Assembly (NCBI GenBank): GCA_037034305.1
Contig: JBAGJY010000034.1
Location: 1-64,000 of the forward strand
Source of the DNA: Streptantibioticus_A sp037034305
GTDB lineage: Bacteria > Actinomycetota > Actinomycetes > Streptomycetales > Streptomycetaceae
Direction of reading: 5' to 3'
Length of the DNA: 64,000 nt
The stretch's first letter is position 1, and every line of letters begins with the position of its first letter. The notes under the pieces are model-generated. The model saw only the letters and a list, made by a program, of their open reading frames with translations, made no database searches and was not told where the DNA came from. Shown piece by piece: positions 1 to 8,154 of this stretch. Made by a program: the position numbers and the translations under genes.

Positions 1-303
1 TTCGCGTCGACTGTTCCCGTCGGTCGGCGGCAGGACTCGGCGTTCCGACCGGCGGGGCTCGCGGAAGCGAGCGATGTCGACAGAAACATGTGCTCCCGGA
101 GTGGGGCAAGACCCGCCTCATGGGGTAAAAACGGGCATTTGTCGATCTTGGGGCATGCAAAGCCGCAGGTCGACAGGGGCGAAGGCCGCAAACTGACCGA
201 CTGGTCCACTTCTTCGGAGAGAGGTAGGTCACACTCGGGCCCGTCCCGCCCGCAGCCCGCCGTCCCCGCCGTCCGGGCAGCTCACCGGGCGTACCATCGC
301 CGC
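1..303. other. Leader region upstream of the dGTPase gene; hairpins, no gene
   Basis: No coding region is supported here. Two hairpins open the window: a near-perfect GC arm pair at about 19-55, and a perfect 6-bp stem (GCTCGC/GCGAGC) closed by a GGAA loop at 57-72. A less GC-rich stretch at about 120-185 stands out from its surroundings. The reading frame of the dGTPase extends up to position 88, but the residues before 304 are low-complexity and do not resemble the family. Confidence 0.4.
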
Positions 304-1629
304 ATGCGACCGGCCGAATACCGCGACGAGGACCTGGAACAGCACGCACTGCGCCGCAGGGTGTCCGATGACGGGCAGCGCTCCGGATTCGAGCATGACG
401 TCGACCGGATCCTGTACTCCACCCAGTGGCGGGCGCTCGCGGGCAAGAGCCAGGTGGTGGCCAGCGGCGAACTCGGCGCCTATCACACGCGGTTGACGCA
501 CTCGATGAAGGTGGCCCAGCTCGGCCGCCGGATGGCCGAACGCCTGGAACGCCGCTACGGCGGCCCCAACCCGGCGCTCGTGGAAGCCGCCTGCATGGCC
601 CATGACATCGGCCATCCGCCCTTCGGGCACGCGGGCGAGACGGCGCTGCGCGCCACCATGGACGAACTGCGCGACGCGGACCACGCACTCGACAGCTTCG
701 AGGGCAACGCCCAGACCCTGCGGGTGCTGACCTTCCTGGCCGCACACAAGTACCCGGGCCACCGCGGCCTGCACCTCACCCGGGCCTGCCTCGACGCCTC
801 CACCAAGTACCCGTGGGAACGCGCCCCGTCGGCCGACGACCCGGCGCGGCACGCCAAGTGGGGCGTGTACGCGGCGGACCGCGAGGCGTTCGCCTGGGTG
901 CGGGCGGGACGCACCGGAACCGAGGTGCCGGTCGAGGAGCAGGTGATGGACTGGGCCGACGACGTCACCTACGCCTGCCACGACGTGGAGGACTTCTACC
1001 GCACCGGACTGATCCCGCTGGCCGCCCTCTTCCCGCCGGACGGTGCCGCGGGCGGCGACACCGAACGCGAGACCACCCGCTTCCTGGACTACGTGGCGGC
1101 CAAACGGGCCCGCGCCCGGCAGCCGTTCGACCGCGCCGAGGCGCGGCAACTGATGGCCGACATCGGAAAACGGCTCCAGGTCCCCGCGCCCTACAGCGGC
1201 AGCCACGAGGACGCCGTCGCGGTGAACCGGCGCACCGCCGACCTGATCGCCTACTTCACCCGCGACATCCACCTGGAGGTCGGCGGCCCGGCCGCCATCC
1301 GCTACGGCGCGCGCCTGGTCATCCCCCAGGAGCGGCGCGCCGCCTGCGACCTGCTCAAGGAACTCGTCTGGTGCTACGTGATCGACCGCCCGGCGCTCGC
1401 CACCCAGCAGCACGGAAAGCGGCGCATCGTCAGCGAGTTGCTGCGGTGGAGCCACGACGCGCCGGAACTGCTGCCCGCCGAGCGGGCGGAGGAACTGCAA
1501 CTCCACGGTGACCGGCTGCGCGCCGCGGCCGACCATGTCGCCTCACTCACCGAGGACCAGGCCATCGCACTGCACCACCGCCTCTCCGGCGTCGGCCTCG
1601 GATCCATGAACGACAACATGTGGCTGTGA
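304..1629 (+). CDS. dgt: dGTP triphosphohydrolase-like HD-domain protein
   Basis: Deoxyguanosinetriphosphate triphosphohydrolase family: hydrolyses dNTPs, typically dGTP, to deoxynucleoside and triphosphate, acting in the cytosol on nucleotide pools. The 441-residue product shows the HD metal-binding set: H66 in YHTRLTHS, H100-D101 in AHDIGHPPFGH, and the distal Asp in DWADD near residue 219. The C-terminal part matches the long form of the family. I chose the ATG at 304 because the frame extends upstream to 88 but that part reads as low-complexity non-family sequence. It stands alone, upstream of a tailoring-enzyme cassette it is probably not related to. Confidence 0.93.
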   Translation: MRPAEYRDEDLEQHALRRRVSDDGQRSGFEHDVDRILYSTQWRALAGKSQVVASGELGAYHTRLTHSMKVAQLGRRMAERLERRYGGPNPALVEAACMAHDIGHPPFGHAGETALRATMDELRDADHALDSFEGNAQTLRVLTFLAAHKYPGHRGLHLTRACLDASTKYPWERAPSADDPARHAKWGVYAADREAFAWVRAGRTGTEVPVEEQVMDWADDVTYACHDVEDFYRTGLIPLAALFPPDGAAGGDTERETTRFLDYVAAKRARARQPFDRAEARQLMADIGKRLQVPAPYSGSHEDAVAVNRRTADLIAYFTRDIHLEVGGPAAIRYGARLVIPQERRAACDLLKELVWCYVIDRPALATQQHGKRRIVSELLRWSHDAPELLPAERAEELQLHGDRLRAAADHVASLTEDQAIALHHRLSGVGLGSMNDNMWL

Positions 1630-1748
1630 CACGGAATCCCGCCCGCCGACCGGCCGTCGCGGCCCCCCCGGAACGCCGCGTGCGAATCCGGGCGGTGGCG
1701 GGAAATAAGTAGTTCGCCTCGCCCGCACACGGAAGTACGCTCCCGCCT

Positions 1749-2627
1749 ATGAACCGCGAGGTGAAGTGGTCCGGCCCGTCGCGGACCAGTCAGGCTGTGG
1801 CGCTGCTCAGGGCCGAGTTGACGCGGCCGTGCACCGAACAGGGGGACCCGCGGGCGCAGCGGCGGCTGTGTGCCGGGATGCGGGCGGTCCGCATCGACCG
1901 GCTGCGGCCCCATCTGGCCGCCCGCACCCGGTTCGTCGACGAGCAGGTGCTGGCCGCCATCGCCTCGGGGGTCCGCCAGGTCGTCGTCGTGGGCGCGGGC
2001 TATGACGACCGGGCGTTGCGGTTCCGCTCGCCGGGGGTCCGGTTCTTCGAACTCGACCATCCCGCCACCCAGACGGACAAGGCCCGGCGGCTGACCGAAC
2101 TGCTGGCCGACGCCACCGGCCCGGTCCTGGCGCCCGCGGACTTCCGGCACGACGACGTGTCCGCCGTACTGCGGGCGCACGGGCACGACCCCGACCGGCC
2201 CTCGCTGTTCGTCTGCGAAGGACTGCTCGTCTACCTCGACCAGCCCACCATCCTGCGCCTGCTGACCGGCCTGCGCTCCCGCGCGGCCGCTGGCAGCGTG
2301 CTCGCCGCCAGCCTGGCCGTACACCCCGACGGCGAGGACTCCGTCGCGCTGGTGGCCGCCGCCAACGCCGCGCGCCGCGCCGGACGCAGCGAGCCGTGGC
2401 GCACCATCCTGCCCGTCACCGCCCACCTGGACCTGCTCATACGATCCGGCTGGCAGCCGCAACTCGCCGTGGACGACGCCGAACTGCACAGCGCCGCGCC
2501 GCCCGGCAGGTCCCTGCTCGTCGCCGCCCAGGTGGGTGAGCGGGGCGACGGCACCCTGGCCCCGGCCACGCCGCCGCACTATCGTCGTGGCCCGGGAACT
2601 GGCGGGCGGCACACAGGGGGTCGGTGA
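1749..2627 (+). CDS. LCM-family class I SAM-dependent methyltransferase
   Basis: S-adenosylmethionine-dependent methyltransferase of the leucine carboxyl methyltransferase (PPM1/TIGR00027-like) family, 292 aa. The SAM-binding loop VVGAGYDDRALRF lies near residues 79-91, with the acidic FELDHP strand following and the family motif CEGLLVYL near residue 157. In actinobacteria these enzymes are often O-methyltransferases of small molecules; the substrate cannot be read from the sequence. The stop codon overlaps the next start by 4 bp (GTGA), so it is translationally coupled to the hydrolase and P450 genes that follow. The three look like a small tailoring operon. Confidence 0.85.
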   Translation: MNREVKWSGPSRTSQAVALLRAELTRPCTEQGDPRAQRRLCAGMRAVRIDRLRPHLAARTRFVDEQVLAAIASGVRQVVVVGAGYDDRALRFRSPGVRFFELDHPATQTDKARRLTELLADATGPVLAPADFRHDDVSAVLRAHGHDPDRPSLFVCEGLLVYLDQPTILRLLTGLRSRAAAGSVLAASLAVHPDGEDSVALVAAANAARRAGRSEPWRTILPVTAHLDLLIRSGWQPQLAVDDAELHSAAPPGRSLLVAAQVGERGDGTLAPATPPHYRRGPGTGGRHTGGR

Positions 2628-3382
2628 CGGTGAGTGCGCACACCCTGATCGGGACCGGCGAGCACCGTGTGATCGCGCTGCACGGCTGGTTCAGCGACCG
2701 CACCGGCTACCAGGGGCTGTGGCCGTACCTCGACCAGCGGGCGTTCTCCTACGCGTTCATGGACTGCCGCGGCTACGGCGAAGCGATCGGCTCCGCAGGG
2801 CAGTTCACCATCGACGAGATCGCCTCCGACGTGCTCGCGCTCGCCGACCAGCTCGGCTGGGCCGAGTTCAGCCTGGTAGGGCACTCGATGGGCGCAGTCG
2901 GCATACAGCAGGTGCTGGCCCGCGCACCGCGCCGGGTGCGCAAGCTGATCGGTGTGTGCCCGGTGCCCGCGTCCGGGTTCCCGTTCGACGACGACGGCTG
3001 GCGGCTGTTCTCCGGCGCCGCCGACAGTGCCGACAACCGGCGGGCGATCATCGATCTGACCACCGGGCGCCGTCTCGCGGACGGCTGGCTCGACGCCATG
3101 ACCGCCCGATCGCTGGACCGTTCGGCCCGGGACGCCTTCGCGGCCTACCTGCCGCAGTGGGCCGGGGCGGACCTGGTGCACCTGGTCAAGGGCAGCCAGC
3201 TGCCGGTGAAGGTGGTGGTGGGCGAGCACGATCCCGCGCTGTCCGCCGACTTCGTCCGCGCCACCTGGCTGGCCACGTACCCGAACGCCGAACTCGAGGT
3301 GATGGCCAACTGCGGCCACTACCCGATGGACGAGACACCGATCGCCCTGATCGCCTCACTGGAAGCGTTCCTGCGCCGGTGA
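2624..3382 (+). CDS. alpha/beta-hydrolase
   Basis: Alpha/beta-hydrolase fold protein of 252 aa. It has the oxyanion region ALHGWFSDRTG near residue 20, the nucleophile elbow LVGHSMG (Ser near residue 90), an Asp in VVGEHDPALS and the catalytic His in NCGHYPMDE near the C-terminus. No signal peptide, so it is presumably cytosolic. The GTG start overlaps the preceding methyltransferase stop, and its own stop overlaps the P450 start, both by 4 bp. It may be an esterase, lactonase or C-C hydrolase acting on the same small molecule as its neighbours; the substrate is unknown. Confidence 0.88.
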   Translation: MTVSAHTLIGTGEHRVIALHGWFSDRTGYQGLWPYLDQRAFSYAFMDCRGYGEAIGSAGQFTIDEIASDVLALADQLGWAEFSLVGHSMGAVGIQQVLARAPRRVRKLIGVCPVPASGFPFDDDGWRLFSGAADSADNRRAIIDLTTGRRLADGWLDAMTARSLDRSARDAFAAYLPQWAGADLVHLVKGSQLPVKVVVGEHDPALSADFVRATWLATYPNAELEVMANCGHYPMDETPIALIASLEAFLRR

Positions 3383-4701
3383 CCGCCCCACCGCTGCACG
3401 GAGGGCAACTCGCCGACGCCGCGCGGATCCTCAGCCCCGACACCTACGCGCACGGCATGCCGTACGACGCGTTCCGCCGACTGCGCGCGCGGGCCGCCGT
3501 CGTACGCTTCGAGGAGCCCGGCCTCGTCGCGGTGCTGCGGCACGCCGAAGTACGGCAGGTGCTGCGCTCGCCGCGGCTGTTCTCCTCCCATCTCGGCGGC
3601 ACGCAGATCACCGATCCGGCGACGCCGCAGGACCTGGCGGCGGTGCGCCGGATGATGCTCAACATGGACCCGCCCGACCACTCCCGGCTGCGCTCACTGC
3701 TGGCCCGCGCCTTCACACCGCGCGCGGTGGGCCAGTTGGCGGCGCGCATCCGGTCCCGCGCCCGCGCGCTGGTCGACGCGGTGGCCGAACGCGGCGAGTG
3801 CGACTTCGCCACCGAGGTCGCCGCCGACCTGCCGGTCGCCACCCTCGCCGAGATCCTCGGCGTTCCGGCCACCGACCGCGCTCTGCTGTACGACTGGTCC
3901 AACCGCGTCGTCGGCTACCAGGACCAGGAGTACGCCGCCTGCCACACCGTCGACCCGGACTCGATGAGCGAAGCCGCCCGCCACGCCCTCAGGTTGCGAC
4001 CGCAGCCGGACGCCGAAGGCCGGATGCCCGACCCGCGGTCCCGAAGCGGCATGCCCGACCTGTACGCGTACGCCCACCGACTGGGCGAGTCGAAACGGAA
4101 CGGCACGCCGGAGGACATCATGGGCGTCCTGATGCGGCAGGTGGACGGCGACGGCGGACGGGTCCGCATCGAGGAGTTCGAGCAGCTCTTCTGGCTGCTG
4201 ACGGTGGCGGGAAACGAGACCCTGCGCAACGGCCTGCCGGGCGGCCTGATCGCCCTGATCAGCCACCCCGACCAGTACCGCAGGCTTCGCGAGGACCGGT
4301 CGCTGCTGCCGGGCGCGGTGGAGGAGATGCTGCGCTGGTGGACGCCCGTGCTGCACATCCGGCGCACCGCCACCGCCGACACCGAACTCGGCGGACTGCC
4401 CATCAGCGCCGGGGAGAAGGTGGTCGTCTACTTCGGCTCGGCCAACCGCGACGAGCGGGTGTACCCGGATCCTGACGCGTTCGACGTCGCCCGGGCACCG
4501 GCCGACCATCTGGCGTTCGGCCACGGCCCGCACTTCTGCCTCGGCGCCCAACTGGCCCGGCTGCAGATGCGGGAGATGTTCGCCGCCGTCCTCGACCGGT
4601 TCGGCGAGGTCGAACTCGCCGGGGAACCACGGCGGTTGCGATCCGACTTCCAAAACGGCGTCAAGCATCTGCTGATCCGCTGGCGGCCGACCGGCCGTTG
4701 A
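3379..4701 (+). CDS. Cytochrome P450
   Basis: Soluble bacterial cytochrome P450 monooxygenase, 440 aa when started at the GTG that overlaps the hydrolase stop (GTGA). The haem-binding loop FGHGPHFCLG places the thiolate ligand at Cys387. The K-helix ExxR is E316-R319, and the I-helix oxygen-activation motif is AGNET (277-281). The segment MLNMDPPDHSRLR (C-helix area) is typical of actinobacterial sterol/fatty-acid-type and tailoring CYPs. No ferredoxin or reductase gene is adjacent. The last 41 bp overlap the 3' end of the opposing PucR-type gene. Third member of the methyltransferase-hydrolase-P450 operon; substrate unknown. Confidence 0.95.
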   Translation: MTAPPLHGGQLADAARILSPDTYAHGMPYDAFRRLRARAAVVRFEEPGLVAVLRHAEVRQVLRSPRLFSSHLGGTQITDPATPQDLAAVRRMMLNMDPPDHSRLRSLLARAFTPRAVGQLAARIRSRARALVDAVAERGECDFATEVAADLPVATLAEILGVPATDRALLYDWSNRVVGYQDQEYAACHTVDPDSMSEAARHALRLRPQPDAEGRMPDPRSRSGMPDLYAYAHRLGESKRNGTPEDIMGVLMRQVDGDGGRVRIEEFEQLFWLLTVAGNETLRNGLPGGLIALISHPDQYRRLREDRSLLPGAVEEMLRWWTPVLHIRRTATADTELGGLPISAGEKVVVYFGSANRDERVYPDPDAFDVARAPADHLAFGHGPHFCLGAQLARLQMREMFAAVLDRFGEVELAGEPRRLRSDFQNGVKHLLIRWRPTGR

Positions 4702-5935
4702 CGGTAGGCGCGCCGCGCAACAGCAGGGCGGCGAGCGCCAGGGCGGTGCCGCGCGGTGCGGACAGGTCCAGACCGGTCAGCTCGGTGATCCGGGCGAGCC
4801 GGTTGTCCACCGTGTTGGGATGCAGGCCGAGTTTGCGCGCGGTGCCGCGCCGGTCCCGCTGGCTCTCCAGATAGCTGCCCAGCGTCGCGAGCAGTTCCGG
4901 CCGGTCGGCTATCGGGTCCAGCAGGGCGGCGATCGGCGCGCTGCTCTCGCTGTCGCGGGACAGGTGGAACTCCAGCAGCACGTCGTCCAACCGGTGCAGC
5001 CCCGGCGGCCGCCCGCAGGCCCGGGCCACCCGGATCACCTCGGCGGCGGTACGGGCGGCCGCGGCGAAGTCCGCCGCCGTGGCGGCGGGCACGGCGGCCA
5101 GCCGCACCCGCGCACCGCTGCTGCTGCTCAGCAGTTCCGCGAGTCCCTCGGGCACCTGCGGCACCCCCTGGCCGTCCCGCCCAGGCACCACAGCGTGCCC
5201 GCCGTGATCGGTGAGCACGGTGAGCACCTCGCCGCCGAAGCCGCCCTCCAGCGCCGTCAGCAGCCGCCGTCCGAGGCGCCGTTCGGCGTCCGCCCGCCCC
5301 GCCGCCGACGCGGGCGACTCGACCCGCACACACAGCACCAGCCCGCCGTGCTCGACCCCCAGTGCGCGCACCGTCTCGTCGTCCACCGCCCGGGTGCCGT
5401 CGAGCAGCCCGCGCAGCACCGAGCGGCGCCGCTCGTACCGTTCCGCGTCCAGTGCCGCCCGCTCGTCAAGATACGTTTCGGCGAGCGCGCCCATGATGCC
5501 CTCCTGGGCCCGCAGCAGCACTCCGGCCAGCTCGGTCAGCGCGGCCTCCTCGCCGGGCAGCGCGGTGTCGCGCAGCGCCTGCCACAACACGCGCACCCCG
5601 AGCGCGTGGCTGCGCAGCAACCGCCGCAGCGGCACGCCCTCCTCGGCGAGTTGGGCGGCGCGCTCCCGGAACAACCGGTAGTCGTCGGCGCGGCGCCCCG
5701 GGCCCGGGGAGCGGCGGGCGAGCAGCCGCAGACCGTAGCGGGCGGTGGCGGCGATCTCGGCGTCCTCGGCGCCACCCGGCGGTTCGGCGGCCCCCGGGGA
5801 CCGATCGCCGCGGTCCTGCGAGATCCGCCGGGCCAGTTCGTCTATCCGGGGCTCGCAACGGGCCGCGAGGGCACGCGCGTTGCGGGAGACCTCGCACCGG
5901 CCTGGCGGACGGGTCGTTCGCGGACGTGCGGTCAT
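4661..5935 (-). CDS. PucR-type transcriptional regulator (C-terminal HTH)
   Basis: A 424-residue regulator with the PucR/CdaR layout: a variable N-terminal sensory region rich in Arg/Glu helices, a GGDEF-like middle region, and a C-terminal helix-turn-helix. The HTH lies at about residues 355-410 and contains the segment RGTARKLGLHPNTVDNRLAR. Such regulators usually control catabolic or secondary-metabolic genes. Its 3' end overlaps the convergent P450 by 41 bp. It diverges from the methyltransferase gene at 6113, and two inverted repeats in that gap (5971-5986 and 5994-6012) are candidate operators. Control of the P450 cassette is possible but not shown. Confidence 0.85.
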   Translation of the reverse strand: MTARPRTTRPPGRCEVSRNARALAARCEPRIDELARRISQDRGDRSPGAAEPPGGAEDAEIAATARYGLRLLARRSPGPGRRADDYRLFRERAAQLAEEGVPLRRLLRSHALGVRVLWQALRDTALPGEEAALTELAGVLLRAQEGIMGALAETYLDERAALDAERYERRRSVLRGLLDGTRAVDDETVRALGVEHGGLVLCVRVESPASAAGRADAERRLGRRLLTALEGGFGGEVLTVLTDHGGHAVVPGRDGQGVPQVPEGLAELLSSSSGARVRLAAVPAATAADFAAAARTAAEVIRVARACGRPPGLHRLDDVLLEFHLSRDSESSAPIAALLDPIADRPELLATLGSYLESQRDRRGTARKLGLHPNTVDNRLARITELTGLDLSAPRGTALALAALLLRGAPTVNGRSAASGSADA

Positions 5936-5970
5936 CGCGGTCCTCCGAGCACTCGACGTCGCCTCCCGGT

Positions 5971-6012
5971 CTGTGATTCATCACAGTATGAACGGTTACC
6001 GCTTCCGTAACC
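5971..6012. promoter_or_regulatory. Two inverted repeats in the PucR/methyltransferase divergent gap
   Basis: CTGTGAT-TC-ATCACAG (5971-5986) is a perfect dyad with 7-bp arms. Eight bases further on, GGTTAC and GTAACC (5994-5999 and 6007-6012) form a second perfect dyad with a 7-base spacer. They lie between the starts of two divergent genes, the usual place for an operator. Binding by the PucR-type protein is inference. Confidence 0.5.
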
Positions 6013-6112
6013 TGGCGGGTCCACCGGCGTTCACACAGTGGCTGCCTCATGCAATGACCTCGCGGTCGAGGCAGCGGTGCCGCGAGGCCCCGTCGGTCGA
6101 AAGGCTGCCGCA

Positions 6113-6886
6113 GTGCTGCGCATCTCAGCCACGCCCCCGATGCCGGTCCGCGTACTCGACCCGGCGGGCGCGGACCACCACCGCGCCTTCCGGACGTTCC
6201 TGGCCAGCACGGACCAGGAGCGGGTCGCCGAGGACCAGTTGAACACGGTGCTACATCGGTTGCGGCACCGCCGCCTGTTCGTGGACGCGGGCGCGGGCGA
6301 CGGCGCCACCACCGGCCGCCTCGCCCGGCACTTCCAGCACACGGTCGCCGTCGAGCCCGATCCCGCCCGGCACGACGCGCTGCGCGCGGCCTGCCCGGAC
6401 GCCGAAGTGCTGCCCGGCACCATCGCCGAGGTGCGCCCCGGCGCACCCGCCGACCTGGTGCTGTGCTCGCACGTCCTGCCGTACGTGCCGCGCCCGTCCT
6501 GGGCCGACACGGCCCGCCGGATGCTCGACTGGCTGGCGGACGAGGGCGAACTCGTCGTGGTGCTCCACAACCCCGCCAGTGACTGCCAGCGCATGGTGCG
6601 CCACTTCACCGGCGTACACCTCGACCTCACCGAACTGCGCGACGAGTTGACCGCGGACGGCGTCACCGCCGAGGTCGAGACCCTGGTGGGCCATGTCCGC
6701 ACCGGCACCCTGCCGGATGCCGTCGTCATCGCGGAGTACCTGCTCAACACGGTGCCACTGGACGAGCTGGGGCCGCCCGACCGCAGGGACCTGGAGGTGT
6801 ACCTGCGGCGGACGTTCGCCGACTACCGCGGGGGCTTCTCGCTGACCTGCACCCAGGACTTCCTCCACGTACGGAGGGCAGGCTGA
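6113..6886 (+). CDS. Class I SAM-dependent methyltransferase
   Basis: Rossmann-fold methyltransferase of about 257 aa. Motif I is LFVDAGAGDGATTGRLA, followed by the acidic motif TVAVEPDPARH and by LVLCSHVLPYV as motif II/post-I. The GTG at 6113 is preferred because GAAAGG sits 9-14 bases upstream; the ATG at 6140 is the alternative, and upstream codons in the same frame look non-family. The TGATG junction with the next gene (1-bp overlap) shows coupling to the lipoprotein. Substrate unknown; members of this fold act on small molecules, lipids or proteins. Confidence 0.75.
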   Translation: MLRISATPPMPVRVLDPAGADHHRAFRTFLASTDQERVAEDQLNTVLHRLRHRRLFVDAGAGDGATTGRLARHFQHTVAVEPDPARHDALRAACPDAEVLPGTIAEVRPGAPADLVLCSHVLPYVPRPSWADTARRMLDWLADEGELVVVLHNPASDCQRMVRHFTGVHLDLTELRDELTADGVTAEVETLVGHVRTGTLPDAVVIAEYLLNTVPLDELGPPDRRDLEVYLRRTFADYRGGFSLTCTQDFLHVRRAG

Positions 6887-7344
6887 TGCGCCGCGGCGCC
6901 ACACCGGTCCGGCTGCTGCTCGTCGGCGTCCTCCCCGGGCTGCTGTGTGGCTGCGTGGCGGTGGGCTCGCCCTCGCGGCCGACCGATGCCGCGGACCGGT
7001 TCGGCCCGTCGGCCGCTCCCGGCGCGGACCGCCCGGGCAGCGCACTGCCGCAGGAGCAGACGCCGCCCGCGGCGCCCTTCGTACGGATCACCGCGCCCGC
7101 CGCACCGTCACACCGGCAGCGCGCCGCGGTCGAGCGCCTGGACGCCCCCGGCGAACCGCCCGCCGAGTCCCCGACGCACGAGGGCCCCCGGCCGTCCGCA
7201 CCGCGTCGCCCGCAGCGGTCCCCGGCGCCGGTTGCGGACCAGCCGCAGGTGAACGCCGTGCCGGGCCTGTGCGACCAGGCGGAGCGGTCCGGCCAACTGC
7301 CGTCGGGGCTCGGCTCGCCGTGTCGGCAGATGTTCGGCCGCTGA
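6886..7344 (+). CDS. Putative proline-rich lipoprotein
   Basis: A 152-residue protein with a short basic N-terminus, a hydrophobic stretch and a cysteine in LLCGCVAVG near residue 23, which fits a bacterial lipobox although Cys at the -2 position is unusual. The mature part is rich in Pro, Ala and Arg, and a short cysteine-containing C-terminal segment (LCDQAERS...PCRQMF) may form a disulfide. No known domain is recognised. Its start overlaps the preceding methyltransferase stop by 1 bp. The 3' end converges on cvnC with only 4 bp between stop codons. Confidence 0.65.
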   Translation: MRRGATPVRLLLVGVLPGLLCGCVAVGSPSRPTDAADRFGPSAAPGADRPGSALPQEQTPPAAPFVRITAPAAPSHRQRAAVERLDAPGEPPAESPTHEGPRPSAPRRPQRSPAPVADQPQVNAVPGLCDQAERSGQLPSGLGSPCRQMFGR

Positions 7345-7348
7345 GGCG

Positions 7349-7750
7349 TCACAGCTCGCGCAGCCGGTCGATCACCTCCTGGAGCAGTTCGGGGTCCGGC
7401 TGCTCCATGGCGGGACGGGCGGGCGCGATGGTGATCAGTTCGGCGTCCAGCAGGTCGCCGAGCAGGACGCGCAGCGCGCCGACCGGCAGGTCGGCGTCGG
7501 CGGCGAGTTCGGCGAGCGGGCGCGCGGTGTCGCCGAGCAGTTCGAGCAGCGCGGCGCGGGCGTGGTCAAGGCCGGTCGGCGGCTGCGCCGACACCGGTGC
7601 GACGGTCGACATCAGGTCGAAGGCATGCTGGCGGACCGGCCGGGTACGGCCCCGGGTCACGGTGTACGGGCGGACCAGCGGCCCCGACTCGTCCTCGTAC
7701 CAGTGCGTTTCGTAGCCGGTCCGGTCGTCGGCGTTCATCCGCGCCGTCAC
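7349..7750 (-). CDS. cvnC: Conservon protein CvnC (DUF742)
   Basis: DUF742 protein, 133 aa, the third component of streptomycete conservons. These are sensor-kinase-like/GTPase modules compared to eukaryotic G-protein-coupled signalling. The N-terminal VRPYTVTRGRT and the winged-helix-like LAELAADADLPVGALRVLLGDLLDAELI are typical of the family. The ATG at 7750 overlaps the cvnB stop by 4 bp; MNADD at 7738 is an alternative start. A GTPase gene (cvnD) normally follows directly, but here the next gene is a convergent lipoprotein 4 bp away, so the module is truncated. Confidence 0.88.
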   Translation of the reverse strand: MTARMNADDRTGYETHWYEDESGPLVRPYTVTRGRTRPVRQHAFDLMSTVAPVSAQPPTGLDHARAALLELLGDTARPLAELAADADLPVGALRVLLGDLLDAELITIAPARPAMEQPDPELLQEVIDRLREL

Positions 7751-8154
7751 CCGGCGGCGTCGGATCTCGCAGGGGTGCTCAGATGCCGCCCCGCCCGCCT
7801 GACCAACAGCGACATCTCGTAGGCGAGTTGACCCACGTCCGTACCGGCGTCACAGAGCACGGCCAGACTGCTGCCCCGCCCCGCCGGGGTGACGAACAGA
7901 TAGGCGTCCTCCAGCATGACCATGGTCTGCCGCATCCCGCCCACCGAGAAGTGCTGGCCAACGGCCTTGGCCAGGCTGTGGAAGCCCGCGCACAGCGCCG
8001 CCAGATGCTCGATGTCCTCCCGTGCCAGCCCCCGCGACGACGCGGTGGCCAGCCCGTCGGAGGACAGCAGCACGGCCTGCCGGGCCTCGCTGGTGCGGGC
8101 GACCAGGTCGTCCAGCAGCCAGTCGAGACCGTGGTCCTGCTCGCTCGCCGTCAT
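7747..8154 (-). CDS. cvnB: Conservon protein CvnB, roadblock/LC7 domain
   Basis: Roadblock/LC7-domain protein, 135 aa. In conservons this small cytosolic protein acts with the CvnD GTPase, in the manner of MglB and MglA. The sequence contains the roadblock features DWLLDDLVARTSEARQAVLL and LSSDGLATASS, then AALCAGFHSLAKAVGQHF. It overlaps cvnA upstream and cvnC downstream by 4 bp each, so the three genes are one transcript. With no GTPase gene beside it, its partner would have to be encoded elsewhere. Confidence 0.92.
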   Translation of the reverse strand: MTASEQDHGLDWLLDDLVARTSEARQAVLLSSDGLATASSRGLAREDIEHLAALCAGFHSLAKAVGQHFSVGGMRQTMVMLEDAYLFVTPAGRGSSLAVLCDAGTDVGQLAYEMSLLVRRAGRHLSTPARSDAAG

